A DNA stretch of 38,250 nucleotides from Xylanibacter ruminicola (GTDB lineage: Bacteria; Bacteroidota; Bacteroidia; Bacteroidales; Bacteroidaceae). Below are positions 32,032 through 38,250 of the stretch, piece by piece (the stretch's first letter is position 1; the number at the start of each line of letters is the position of its first letter). The stretch is from NCBI RefSeq assembly GCF_900142525.1, contig NZ_FRBD01000028.1, positions 1 through 38,250 of the forward strand. The letters run 5' to 3'. The position numbers were made by a program, and so were the translations under genes. Below the pieces are notes generated by a model. The model made no database searches. It was not told the origin of the DNA and saw only the letters and a list, made by a program, of their open reading frames with translations.

Positions 32032-33344
32032 TACTTCTGACGAATAAACACATTAATCGGACTACCTGTCAGCTCCCAGTTCTCACGAATCTTGTTCTCC
32101 AGGAAGCGCTTGTAAGGCTCCTTAACGTACTGAGGCAAGTTAGCGTAGAACACGAAGGTAGGAATCTGCGTGTCGGGCACCTGAGCCACATATTTAATCT
32201 TGATGTACTTACCCTTGATTGATGGTGGTGGGAAAGCCTCGATCAATGGCAGCATGACCTCGTTGAGCTTAGAGGTACCAATCTTAGCCTTGCGGTTAAG
32301 ATATACCTGTTTAGCCGTCTCGAGCACCTTGAAGATGCGCTGCTTGGTGAGGGCCGAAGCGAAGATGATAGGGAAGTCGACAAACGGAGCCATACGGTTA
32401 CGGATGGCATTCTCGAAGGTCTTGATAACCTCCTGCGACTTATCCTCAACAAGATCCCACTTGTTAACTACAACTACCAGACTCTTGTTGTTCTTCTGGA
32501 TGAGTTGGAAGATATTCATATCCTGGGCCTCAATGCCACGAGTAGCGTCGAGCATCAAGATGCAGACATCACTATTCTCGATGGCACGGATAGAACGCAT
32601 GACCGAATAGAACTCGAGGTCCTCGGTTACCTTATTCTTACGACGGATACCGGCTGTGTCAACCAGATAGAAGTCGAAGCCGAACTTATCGTAACGAGTG
32701 TAAATGCTATCGCGGGTGGTACCAGCGATATCGGTCACGATGTTACGATCCTCGCCGATAAAGGCGTTGATGATACTTGACTTACCAGCATTAGGACGAC
32801 CAACAACGGCGAAGCGGGGGATGCCCTCTTCGAGCTCATCCTTGGCCTTCTCGGGCAACATCTCGAGCACCTTGTCGAGCAGGTCGCCGGTGCCGCTACC
32901 AGTGGCAGCAGAGATAGGATATGGATCGCCGAGACCAAGTTTATAGAACTCATACTGGTCATAGAGATCCTTGCCGTCGTCGGCCTTATTAGCCACCAGG
33001 ATAACGGGCAGTTTGGCGCGGCGCAGAATCATCGCTACGTCCATGTCCCAGCCGGTAACGCCATTATTTATATCGCAGAGGAAGAGCACGAGATCGGCCT
33101 CTTCGGTGGCAATAATCACCTGCTTGCGGATCTCCTCCTCGAATACATCGTCACTATTGACTACCCAGCCGCCGGTGTCGACAACTGAGAACTCCTTGCC
33201 GTTCCATTCGCACTTGCCATACTGGCGGTCGCGGGTGGTACCGGCCTCGTCACTGACAATTGCCTGACGGGATTTTGTCAGTCGGTTAAAGAGCGTTGAT
33301 TTACCCACATTGGGTCGCCCTACGATTGCTACTAAATTTCCCAT
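32031..33344 (-). CDS. der: Ribosome-assembly GTPase Der (EngA)
   Basis: This 437-residue protein has two tandem GTPase domains and a C-terminal KH-like domain, the layout unique to Der, which acts in 50S subunit maturation. Walker A motifs are GRPNVGKST (near residue 9) and GRPNAGKSS (near 183). DTGGW and DTAGIRRK are the two G3 motifs, and NKADD and NKWD the G4 motifs. Length is typical. It follows era, separated by a short CTAG array. Confidence 0.98.
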   Translation of the reverse strand: MGNLVAIVGRPNVGKSTLFNRLTKSRQAIVSDEAGTTRDRQYGKCEWNGKEFSVVDTGGWVVNSDDVFEEEIRKQVIIATEEADLVLFLCDINNGVTGWDMDVAMILRRAKLPVILVANKADDGKDLYDQYEFYKLGLGDPYPISAATGSGTGDLLDKVLEMLPEKAKDELEEGIPRFAVVGRPNAGKSSIINAFIGEDRNIVTDIAGTTRDSIYTRYDKFGFDFYLVDTAGIRRKNKVTEDLEFYSVMRSIRAIENSDVCILMLDATRGIEAQDMNIFQLIQKNNKSLVVVVNKWDLVEDKSQEVIKTFENAIRNRMAPFVDFPIIFASALTKQRIFKVLETAKQVYLNRKAKIGTSKLNEVMLPLIEAFPPPSIKGKYIKIKYVAQVPDTQIPTFVFYANLPQYVKEPYKRFLENKIRENWELTGSPINVFIRQK

Positions 33345-33358
33345 ATTATTATTCTATT

Positions 33359-33394
33359 TCTAGTATATTTAGTATTTCTAGCTGGGCTAGATTA
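33359..33394. repeat. CTAG 9-mer array between der and era
   Basis: The units are TCTAGTATA, TTTAGTATT (degenerate), TCTAGCTGG and GCTAGATTA. The last three bases are the complement of the era stop codon, so the array abuts and includes the end of era and leaves 14 bases before the der start. Confidence 0.9.
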
Positions 33395-34312
33395 CTCGGG
33401 ATTATATCCAAAATGATTAAGTTCACGCTCGGAGCTACGCCAGTCTTTATCCACCTTCACAAAAATCTCAAGGAAGATGGGCTTGTCGAAGAACTTCTCG
33501 AGCGATTTACGGGCCTCAGTGCTCACCTTCTTCAAGGCTACCCCCTGATGACCGATGATGATGCCCTTCTGAGAGTCGCGCTCCACGTAGATTATGGCAT
33601 TGATGTGGATGTGCTTATCGTCTTCCTTGAATCGCTCTACAGCAACCTCTACGCTATAAGGAATCTCCTTATCGTAGTAGAGCAGTATCTTTTCGCGGAT
33701 AATCTCAGACACAAAGAATCGGGCGGGCTTGTCCGTGAGCTGGTCCTTATCAAAGTAGGCCGGACTCTCGGGCAGGAGTTCCTGAATACGCTTCAGCAGA
33801 ATATCAACGCCAAACTTATTCTTGGCACTGATAGGCAGGATTTCTGCCTTAGGCAGCAGGGCGTGCCAGCGCTCTACGATACTAGCCAGTCTAACCTGGC
33901 TAGCATTGCTAGTTTTGCTAGAACCGCCAGGCTCCCCAGCCAGCTCATCAATCTTGTTGATGAGCAGTATCACTGGCAGATCCAGCTTCTGCACTTTCTC
34001 AAGGAAGTCCATGTTCTTCTCGGGGTTCTCTACCACATCGGTTACATAGAGCAGCACATCAGCATCCTGAAGTGCCGACTCAGAGAATGCGAGCATTGAC
34101 TCCTGAAGTTTATAGTTTGGCTTAAGCACACCCGGGGTATCCGAGAATACAATCTGCATCTCGGGTGTATTTACGATACCCATGATACGATGACGGGTGG
34201 TTTGAGCCTTAAAGGTGGCAATTGAAATACGCTCACCAACCAGCTGGTTCATGAGCGTACTTTTGCCTACGTTGGGATTTCCAACAATATTTACGAATCC
34301 TGCTTTATGCAT
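33392..34312 (-). CDS. era: GTPase Era with a repeat-derived insertion
   Basis: This 306-residue GTPase binds the 3' end of 16S rRNA in 30S assembly. The G domain has GNPNVGKST, DTPGVLKPNY and NKID, and the C-terminal KH domain includes GIIIGHQGVALKK. Between the G4 (NKID) and G5 (ISA) motifs there is an extra segment GSSKTSNASQVRLAS, encoded by the CTAG array at 33881-33925. Insertion in this loop should be tolerated, but it is near the nucleotide-base pocket. It lies between fabH and der in the minus-strand cluster; era and der are neighbours in many Bacteroidales. Confidence 0.97.
   Translation of the reverse strand: MHKAGFVNIVGNPNVGKSTLMNQLVGERISIATFKAQTTRHRIMGIVNTPEMQIVFSDTPGVLKPNYKLQESMLAFSESALQDADVLLYVTDVVENPEKNMDFLEKVQKLDLPVILLINKIDELAGEPGGSSKTSNASQVRLASIVERWHALLPKAEILPISAKNKFGVDILLKRIQELLPESPAYFDKDQLTDKPARFFVSEIIREKILLYYDKEIPYSVEVAVERFKEDDKHIHINAIIYVERDSQKGIIIGHQGVALKKVSTEARKSLEKFFDKPIFLEIFVKVDKDWRSSERELNHFGYNPE
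33881..33925. repeat. CTAG 9-mer array inside era
   Basis: The five units ACTAGCCAG, TCTAACCTG (degenerate), GCTAGCATT, GCTAGTTTT and GCTAGAACC are read on the minus strand in the Ser/Ala-Ser-X type frame between the G4 and G5 motifs of Era. Confidence 0.93.
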
Positions 34313-34314
34313 TA

Positions 34315-34349
34315 TTCACTGTTCACTTTTCACTATTCACTTTTCGCTG
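34315..34349. repeat. 7-bp TTCACTN tandem array between era and fabH
   Basis: Five consecutive heptamers occur: TTCACTG, TTCACTT, TTCACTA, TTCACTT, TTCGCTG. The array starts three bases from the era ATG and runs into the fabH coding end, so the fabH stop codon and last residues (SEK) are encoded by the repeat. Confidence 0.85.
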
Positions 34350-35344
34350 CCATCATAGGCCCACTTGTAATAAGAAGCTCCATGAACAAATCCAGCACCA
34401 AAAGCGGTGAGGATCATGTTATCGCCCTTCTTTAATTTACTTTCGTATTCCCAGATAGCAAGAGGTATAGTTGCTGCACTCGTGTTACCGAAGTGTTCAA
34501 TGTTTACCATCACCTGATCCATAGGTACCTCAAGGCGCTTTGCCACAGCCTCGATGATACGCATGTTAGCCTGATGAGGAACAATCCACTGGATATTATC
34601 CTTGTTCAGACCGTTACGCTCGGCTATCAGTGCGCAGTCGTTACTCATGTTAGTAACCGCATAGCGGAACACGGTACGACCCTCCTGATAGAGGTAGTGC
34701 AGACGATGATCGACAGTGAAATGCGACGGTGGGCAGACAGAACCTCCAGCCTTCAGATGCAGGAACGGAAGTCCCTTACCGTCAGTACGGAAATAAGAAT
34801 CCATCACGCCGATATTCTCTTCCTCGGTAGCCTCAAGCATAACCGCAGCTGCACCATCTCCGAAGAGAGGACAAGTCTGACGATCCTTATAGTCGACCAC
34901 CGACGACATCTTATCGGCACCAATCACGATAATCTTCTTGTAGCGTCCGCTCTGGATCATCGTGGCTGCCACGTCGAGTGTGTAGAGGAATCCACAGCAA
35001 GCACCCCAGAAATCGAATGCAAAAGCATTCTTCAGTCCAAGTTTGCCAAGCACGATAGATGCTGTGGAAGGGAACTTATAATCGGCTGTAGAGGTGGTAA
35101 CGATGAGTGCGTCGATAGAATCGGGATCGGCGCCGGTCTTCTGCATCAGCTGCTTGGCTGCCTTACGTGCCATGTAGCTGGTGCCGAGACCTTCCTCCGT
35201 AAGAATGTGACGCTCCTTGATACCAACGCGCGTCATAATCCACTCATCGTTGGTGTCGACCATACGTGACAACTCATCGTTGTTCAGTATATAGTCGGGC
35301 ACGTAGCCGCCTACACCAGTGATTATCGCATTGATTTTACCCAT
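34337..35344 (-). CDS. fabH: 3-oxoacyl-ACP synthase III
   Basis: This 335-residue condensing enzyme starts fatty-acid synthesis from acyl-CoA and malonyl-ACP. The catalytic triad is visible: Cys in DFWGACCGFLYTLD, His in WIVPHQANMRI and Asn in FGNTSAATIP. The start MGKINAIITGVGGYVPDYIL is typical of KASIII. Its ATG overlaps the rpmF stop by one base, giving the classic yceD-rpmF-fabH order seen across bacteria. The terminal residues are encoded by the TTCACTN array. Confidence 0.97.
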   Translation of the reverse strand: MGKINAIITGVGGYVPDYILNNDELSRMVDTNDEWIMTRVGIKERHILTEEGLGTSYMARKAAKQLMQKTGADPDSIDALIVTTSTADYKFPSTASIVLGKLGLKNAFAFDFWGACCGFLYTLDVAATMIQSGRYKKIIVIGADKMSSVVDYKDRQTCPLFGDGAAAVMLEATEEENIGVMDSYFRTDGKGLPFLHLKAGGSVCPPSHFTVDHRLHYLYQEGRTVFRYAVTNMSNDCALIAERNGLNKDNIQWIVPHQANMRIIEAVAKRLEVPMDQVMVNIEHFGNTSAATIPLAIWEYESKLKKGDNMILTAFGAGFVHGASYYKWAYDGSEK

Positions 35345-35535
35345 TACTCAGCTACGCTTTCCTCAATCTTGATAGCTACCTTACCACGATAGTATCCGCA
35401 AGTTGGGCATACTGTGTGATAAACATAATATGCACCACAGTTAGGGCATACTGCCAGTGTGGGAGCTACTGCCTTGTCATGAGTACGACGCTTGAGTGTA
35501 CGAGTCTTTGATTGTCTTCTTTTAGGATGTGCCAT
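35344..35535 (-). CDS. rpmF: 50S ribosomal protein L32
   Basis: This 63-residue protein begins MAHPKRRQSKTRTLKRRTHD and carries a zinc ribbon (VCPNCGAYYVYHTVCPTCGY), which defines L32. Length is normal. It lies between yceD and fabH, an arrangement that links ribosome and lipid synthesis in many bacteria. Confidence 0.98.
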   Translation of the reverse strand: MAHPKRRQSKTRTLKRRTHDKAVAPTLAVCPNCGAYYVYHTVCPTCGYYRGKVAIKIEESVAE

Positions 35536-35557
35536 AATTCTATTACTTTTTTAAATT

Positions 35558-36079
35558 TTAAACTTTTAAATTCTTTAATTTCTCCCATCGGGGGTCTACG
35601 GCTTGGCTGGACTCCTCATCGCTGCTTCGGTCAGCTGACAGCTCTTCCAGAGCTTTCGTCATGACAGCGTTGCACTTGCCGGGTGCATGCACATGCCTGA
35701 TGGGTATAACCAACGCCACAAACTCATAGATGATCCACGATGCGTCGAGTATTCCTTCGTCCTCAGGCACAACGATGATATCATCTTCCTCTGAGTATTC
35801 GCTACCGAGCTTGACAATCAGACGGTTGTCGGTTTCTACCGGCTGCTCCATGTCGTCAAGACAACGGTCGCAAGGTACAATGACTGTGCCTTCTGTATGA
35901 AAGTTGAGTTCGAAAAAGCCGGTTGCCTTGCGTATAGACACCGACACATGCAAAGAACCCTTCTTTACTTCGGCACCGTCCAGAGCTGCGAAATAGGTAT
36001 CATCGAGATCGAAAGACAAGGTCGTTTCCTCATCTACCAAACTCTTCAAATCTATCCTCAACATCTCTAAACTATTCAT
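35558..36079 (-). CDS. yceD: YceD family protein (DUF177), 23S rRNA accumulation protein
   Basis: This 173-residue protein is the DUF177/YceD family, known in other bacteria to support 23S rRNA accumulation and usually found before rpmF. The conserved motif VPCDRCLDDMEQPV is present, and the later IPIRHVHAPGKCN fits the Bacteroidota version. A start at 36064 (MLRIDLKSL) is an alternative to 36079. It is the first gene of the minus-strand cluster, with a -7 element 87 bases upstream. Confidence 0.9.
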   Translation of the reverse strand: MNSLEMLRIDLKSLVDEETTLSFDLDDTYFAALDGAEVKKGSLHVSVSIRKATGFFELNFHTEGTVIVPCDRCLDDMEQPVETDNRLIVKLGSEYSEEDDIIVVPEDEGILDASWIIYEFVALVIPIRHVHAPGKCNAVMTKALEELSADRSSDEESSQAVDPRWEKLKNLKV

Positions 36080-36166
36080 TTACCACATTTACTTTCGGTG
36101 AATAGCAGCTTCACCTCATCATAAAAGCAAGCTTTTCTGAACTCGGTTCGCGCGCTATTTGGGGTG

Positions 36167-36174
36167 CAAAGTTA
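36167..36174 (-). promoter_or_regulatory. Candidate -7 element of the yceD-rpmF-fabH cluster
   Basis: The minus strand reads TAACTTTG followed by CACCCCAAATAG, the same sequence that follows the alaS -7 element. The -33 element is not clear. In the rest of 36080-36352 I see nothing else that I can support. Confidence 0.65.
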
Positions 36175-36352
36175 CAAACTTTTTTCCAATTAAGGAACGG
36201 TTATTTTATTTTTTTATCATTTTAGTGCAAAATCGTTGACTTTCAGCCCCTTATATTACACAAATCCGCCCCTATTTGTGCAATACAAGAGATATGATAC
36301 ATAAAAACTGTCCCAACCTATAATAAAACCAACAATCTCGCGTTATAAGAAT

Positions 36353-37462
36353 ATGCAATGGACAGATAGAATCCGCCAAACCAAAATTATCCTGGTTATC
36401 GCAGCTATAATCATAGCTGTTACCTCATTGTTTGTATCTCACCTCTTAGTCAAAGACCTCTCAACCGAAGAACGCAAGAAGATGGAGGTATGGGCTGAAG
36501 CGCTTCATGCCTTGAATCATGCGGATGAGAATACCGACCTTTCACTTGTACTCAACGTCATGCAAGGTAACACCACCATTCCTGTCATAGTAATAAATGA
36601 AAAAGGTGGAATAGATGATTATCGCAATATTGAAGATACGCTCCACCTAAAACAGATAGCCCAACGAATGCAGAAATCTGGCGACACCATTGTGGTTGGT
36701 AGTCAGATTGTATGCTATGATGAGTCCGTACTATTAAAACGCCTATCTCAGTATCCTTATTGGCAATTGGGTATTGTCATGATATTTGTGGTTGTGGCTA
36801 TCTTTGCCCTACTATCATCAAAGAAGGCCGAACAGAATAAGGTATGGGTAGGACTGTCTAAGGAGACAGCCCACCAGCTTGGTACACCTATCTCTAGCTT
36901 GATGGCGTGGGTTGAGATATTAAAGGAGAACCATCCAGATGATGACTTGATACCAGAAATGGATAAGGACGTGAAACGTTTGGAACGCATAGCCGAACGA
37001 TTCTCGAAAATTGGTTCACTACCAGAACCAACACCAAGTTCAATGAATGAAGTGATTGAACATGTAGTAGACTATATGCGTCGCCGTGTATCAAACAAAG
37101 TAGATATCAGCTATCATTTACCCGATCACGATGTTATCGTAAATATGAATGCCTCGCTCTTTGAGTGGGTCATCGAAAATCTTTGCAAGAATGCTGTAGA
37201 TGCCATGGAGGGTAAGGGTCAGATCATCTTAAAACTCACCGAAGATAACAATAAAGTCGCCATCGAAGTAAGCGATACAGGCAAAGGAATCCGCAAAAAA
37301 GACATCAGTCATGTATTTACACCCGGTTTCACCACCAAACAACGAGGATGGGGCTTGGGACTTTCGTTGGCCCGTCGTATCGTAGAAGAATACCATAAAG
37401 GCAGAATATTCGTTAAGTCATCAGAACTCGGCAAAGGAACCACGTTCAGGATAGAATTATGA
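36353..37462 (+). CDS. Sensor histidine kinase (orphan)
   Basis: This 369-residue membrane kinase has one transmembrane segment at about residues 10-32, a periplasmic domain (about 33-140), and a second transmembrane segment (LGIVMIFVVVAIFALLSS). The phosphoacceptor region has H174 in SKETAHQLGTPISSLM and the catalytic domain has the N box ENLCKNAVDAM, DTGKGI and GLGLSLARRIVEE. There is no HAMP or PAS domain. No response regulator is adjacent; the next item is a DUF559 remnant, so the partner must be elsewhere. The signal is unknown. Confidence 0.95.
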   Translation: MQWTDRIRQTKIILVIAAIIIAVTSLFVSHLLVKDLSTEERKKMEVWAEALHALNHADENTDLSLVLNVMQGNTTIPVIVINEKGGIDDYRNIEDTLHLKQIAQRMQKSGDTIVVGSQIVCYDESVLLKRLSQYPYWQLGIVMIFVVVAIFALLSSKKAEQNKVWVGLSKETAHQLGTPISSLMAWVEILKENHPDDDLIPEMDKDVKRLERIAERFSKIGSLPEPTPSSMNEVIEHVVDYMRRRVSNKVDISYHLPDHDVIVNMNASLFEWVIENLCKNAVDAMEGKGQIILKLTEDNNKVAIEVSDTGKGIRKKDISHVFTPGFTTKQRGWGLGLSLARRIVEEYHKGRIFVKSSELGKGTTFRIEL

Positions 37463-37721
37463 AAATAAGTTTCGCAGACAGCATGGTATAGGTCCGTATA
37501 TTCTTGACTTTTATTGCCCGTTATTACGTTTAGATATCGAATTAGATGGTTCCGCACATGATGCACCTATGGCAGATAAGCATGACGAGATACGAGACAA
37601 ATTTCTAGAAGAACAAGGAGTCACTGTAATGAGGTTCCGGAATGAGGTTGTATGGAGGTATCCTAATGCAATTGTTGAAGAGATATTGGAATTTGCCAAA
37701 ACACGTATTCCCAACCCCTAA
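37461..37721 (+). pseudogene. N-terminally truncated DUF559 (Vsr-like) endonuclease
   Basis: From 37461 one frame reads ENKFRRQHGIGPYILDFYCP, then IELDGSAHDAPMADKHDEIR and VTVMRFRNEVV, the core of DUF559 proteins (a restriction-endonuclease-like fold related to Vsr), ending IPNP at the TAA. The usual 30-40 N-terminal residues are absent and a TAG in frame precedes the segment at 37452. It overlaps the histidine kinase stop, so it has no normal start codon. It is therefore a remnant, or translated only from an internal start. The glutamate/aspartate-type catalytic core appears intact. G/C-rich repeats follow directly. Confidence 0.8.
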
Positions 37722-37740
37722 CAAAAGATTCGCCAATGTA

Positions 37741-37815
37741 CTCCCCTCCTCTCGAGAGAATTCACCAACGTATTCCCCGCCCCTATAAGGGGAGGGGCTA
37801 GGGGTGGGGTGAATA
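37741..37815. repeat. G/C-rich dispersed repeat next to the DUF559 remnant
   Basis: It contains CTCCCCTCCTCTCGAGAG, then CCCCTATAAGGGGAGGGG and GGGGTGGGGTG. The 17 bases GGAGGGGCTAGGGGTGG at 37791-37807 are the exact reverse complement of 37867-37883. Confidence 0.85.
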
Positions 37816-37860
37816 AATAATGTTCGACCAATTTTAATTTTAATAGGAATAAAGAATCTA

Positions 37861-37900
37861 TCTCCTCCACCCCTAGCCCCTCCTCCCAAGAGGAGGGGAA
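37861..37900. repeat. G/C-rich dispersed repeat, inverted copy
   Basis: This is the inverted copy of the preceding element: CCACCCCTAGCCCCTCC at 37867-37883 followed by TCCCAAGAGGAGGGG. The pair could form a long stem with a loop of about 60 bases. The 488-bp gene-poor gap 37463-37950 holds the DUF559 remnant, these two repeats and the rRNA terminator. Confidence 0.85.
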
Positions 37901-37903
37901 AAC

Positions 37904-37937
37904 GAAAAAGCCCCGAGGAAATGAATCCTCGAGGCTT
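37904..37937 (-). terminator. Terminator of the rRNA operon
   Basis: On the minus strand a 12-bp stem (AAGCCTCGAGGA with TCCTCGGGGCTT, one G-U pair) with loop TTCATT is followed by TTTTTCG. It lies 13 bases beyond the 5S gene. Confidence 0.9.
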
Positions 37938-37950
37938 CTCTTTTAAAAAA

Positions 37951-38061
<111 letters not shown>

Positions 38062-38071
38062 ATAAATCTTA

Positions 38072-38107
38072 TCTAGCATCACTAGCATCACTAGCATCAC
38101 TAGTATG
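38072..38107. repeat. CTAG 9-mer array in the 23S-5S spacer
   Basis: Four units, nearly perfect copies, occur: TCTAGCATC, ACTAGCATC, ACTAGCATC, ACTAGTATG. The array sits ten bases upstream of the 5S gene, so it is part of the rRNA precursor. The rest of the spacer to 38182 contains a small palindrome (CTGATAATATCAG). Confidence 0.95.
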
Positions 38108-38182
38108 GGATTGACAGTGTCGACACAAGAACTGAAGTAATTACTTCTATTAGAAACAACTACATCTGATAATATCAGCATG

Positions 38183-38250
38183 AAGCGAAAGATCTCGGGC
38201 AATTAGTAGTGCTCGGCTTTGACGTCACCGTCTTTACACCTGCACCCTAT
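38183..38250 (-). rRNA. rrl: 23S ribosomal RNA, 3' end (partial)
   Basis: The minus strand reads GTGCAGGTGTAAAGACGGTG and later GAGCACTACTAATTGCCCGA, matching the conserved 3' end of Bacteroidota 23S rRNA. The gene continues beyond the right window edge. The 3' end is placed near 38183 by similarity and is approximate. Its position before 5S, on the same strand and with a terminator after 5S, gives the usual 23S-5S order. Confidence 0.85.

Noticed and set aside
33296..34099. 267-residue open frame antisense to era
   Set aside because: It lies wholly opposite the well-conserved era gene, has no recognisable domain and no promoter; it is a shadow of era codon usage.

Overview
The window is a stretch of chromosome from a Bacteroidota bacterium, most probably a member of the Prevotellaceae (Prevotella/Segatella/Xylanibacter group). 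The evidence is the Bacteroidota promoter signature (TTTG-N19-TAnnTTTG upstream of alaS and parC), families typical of Bacteroidales (DUF5020, DUF5683, DUF3316, a four-helix-bundle 'suffix' protein, a Tricorn-like S41 protease), many SPII lipoproteins, a secreted protein with a Prevotella-type C-terminal tail, and a pectin methylesterase suggesting a plant-polysaccharide gut or rumen lifestyle. The gene order is mostly housekeeping, and no transposase, phage or CRISPR locus is visible.

Layout. 1-2653: an M13 zinc metallopeptidase lipoprotein bracketed by two identical 95-bp repeats. 2654-6571 (minus): surE-lpxB-purine permease-DUF5020, tightly packed. 6693-12817 (plus): parA-parB-DUF5683-lytic transglycosylase-rsh, covering chromosome segregation, cell wall and stringent response. 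12836-17033 (plus): pectin methylesterase and a Tricorn-like protease, then a bidirectional terminator and a convergent MerR-like regulator. 17563-25748 (plus): alaS, a four-helix-bundle gene, parC, a DUF3316 protein and an S41 lipoprotein. 25913-25993: tRNA-Leu(UAG). 26199-30395 (plus): a strongly expressed-looking lipoprotein/OmpA pair and a secreted protein. 30564-36079 (minus): an outer-membrane protein, then the yceD-rpmF-fabH-era-der-lipoprotein cluster. 36353-37462 (plus): an orphan histidine kinase followed by a DUF559 nuclease remnant. 37951-38250 (minus): 5S rRNA and the 3' end of 23S rRNA.

The most unusual signal is a family of short tandem arrays with a strict 9-bp period, NCTAGNNNN (typically GCTAGTAAT). 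Ten arrays lie between 18.4 and 38.1 kb. They sit inside the reading frames of alaS (twice), parC and era; they form the hydrophobic core of two lipoprotein signal peptides; and they fill spacers on both sides of the four-helix-bundle gene, between der and era, and between 23S and 5S rRNA. Because the period is a multiple of three and CTAG is self-complementary, two of the three frames on either strand are open (Ala-Ser-X or Leu-Val-X); the third gives TAG stops, one of which ends the four-helix-bundle gene. I know of no description of this family. Its mechanism is unknown and the proposed link to the four-helix-bundle protein is inference.

Other dispersed repeats are also present: a 7-bp TTCACTN array, an 18-bp inverted repeat beginning CCTACGGAT, and a G/C-rich palindromic family (core GGAGGGGCTAGGGGTGG) lying beside the DUF559 remnant and inside the leader of the DUF3316 gene. 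The window is therefore an ordinary core genome overlaid by several families of small repeats that have altered proteins, signal peptides, stop codons and regulatory regions.
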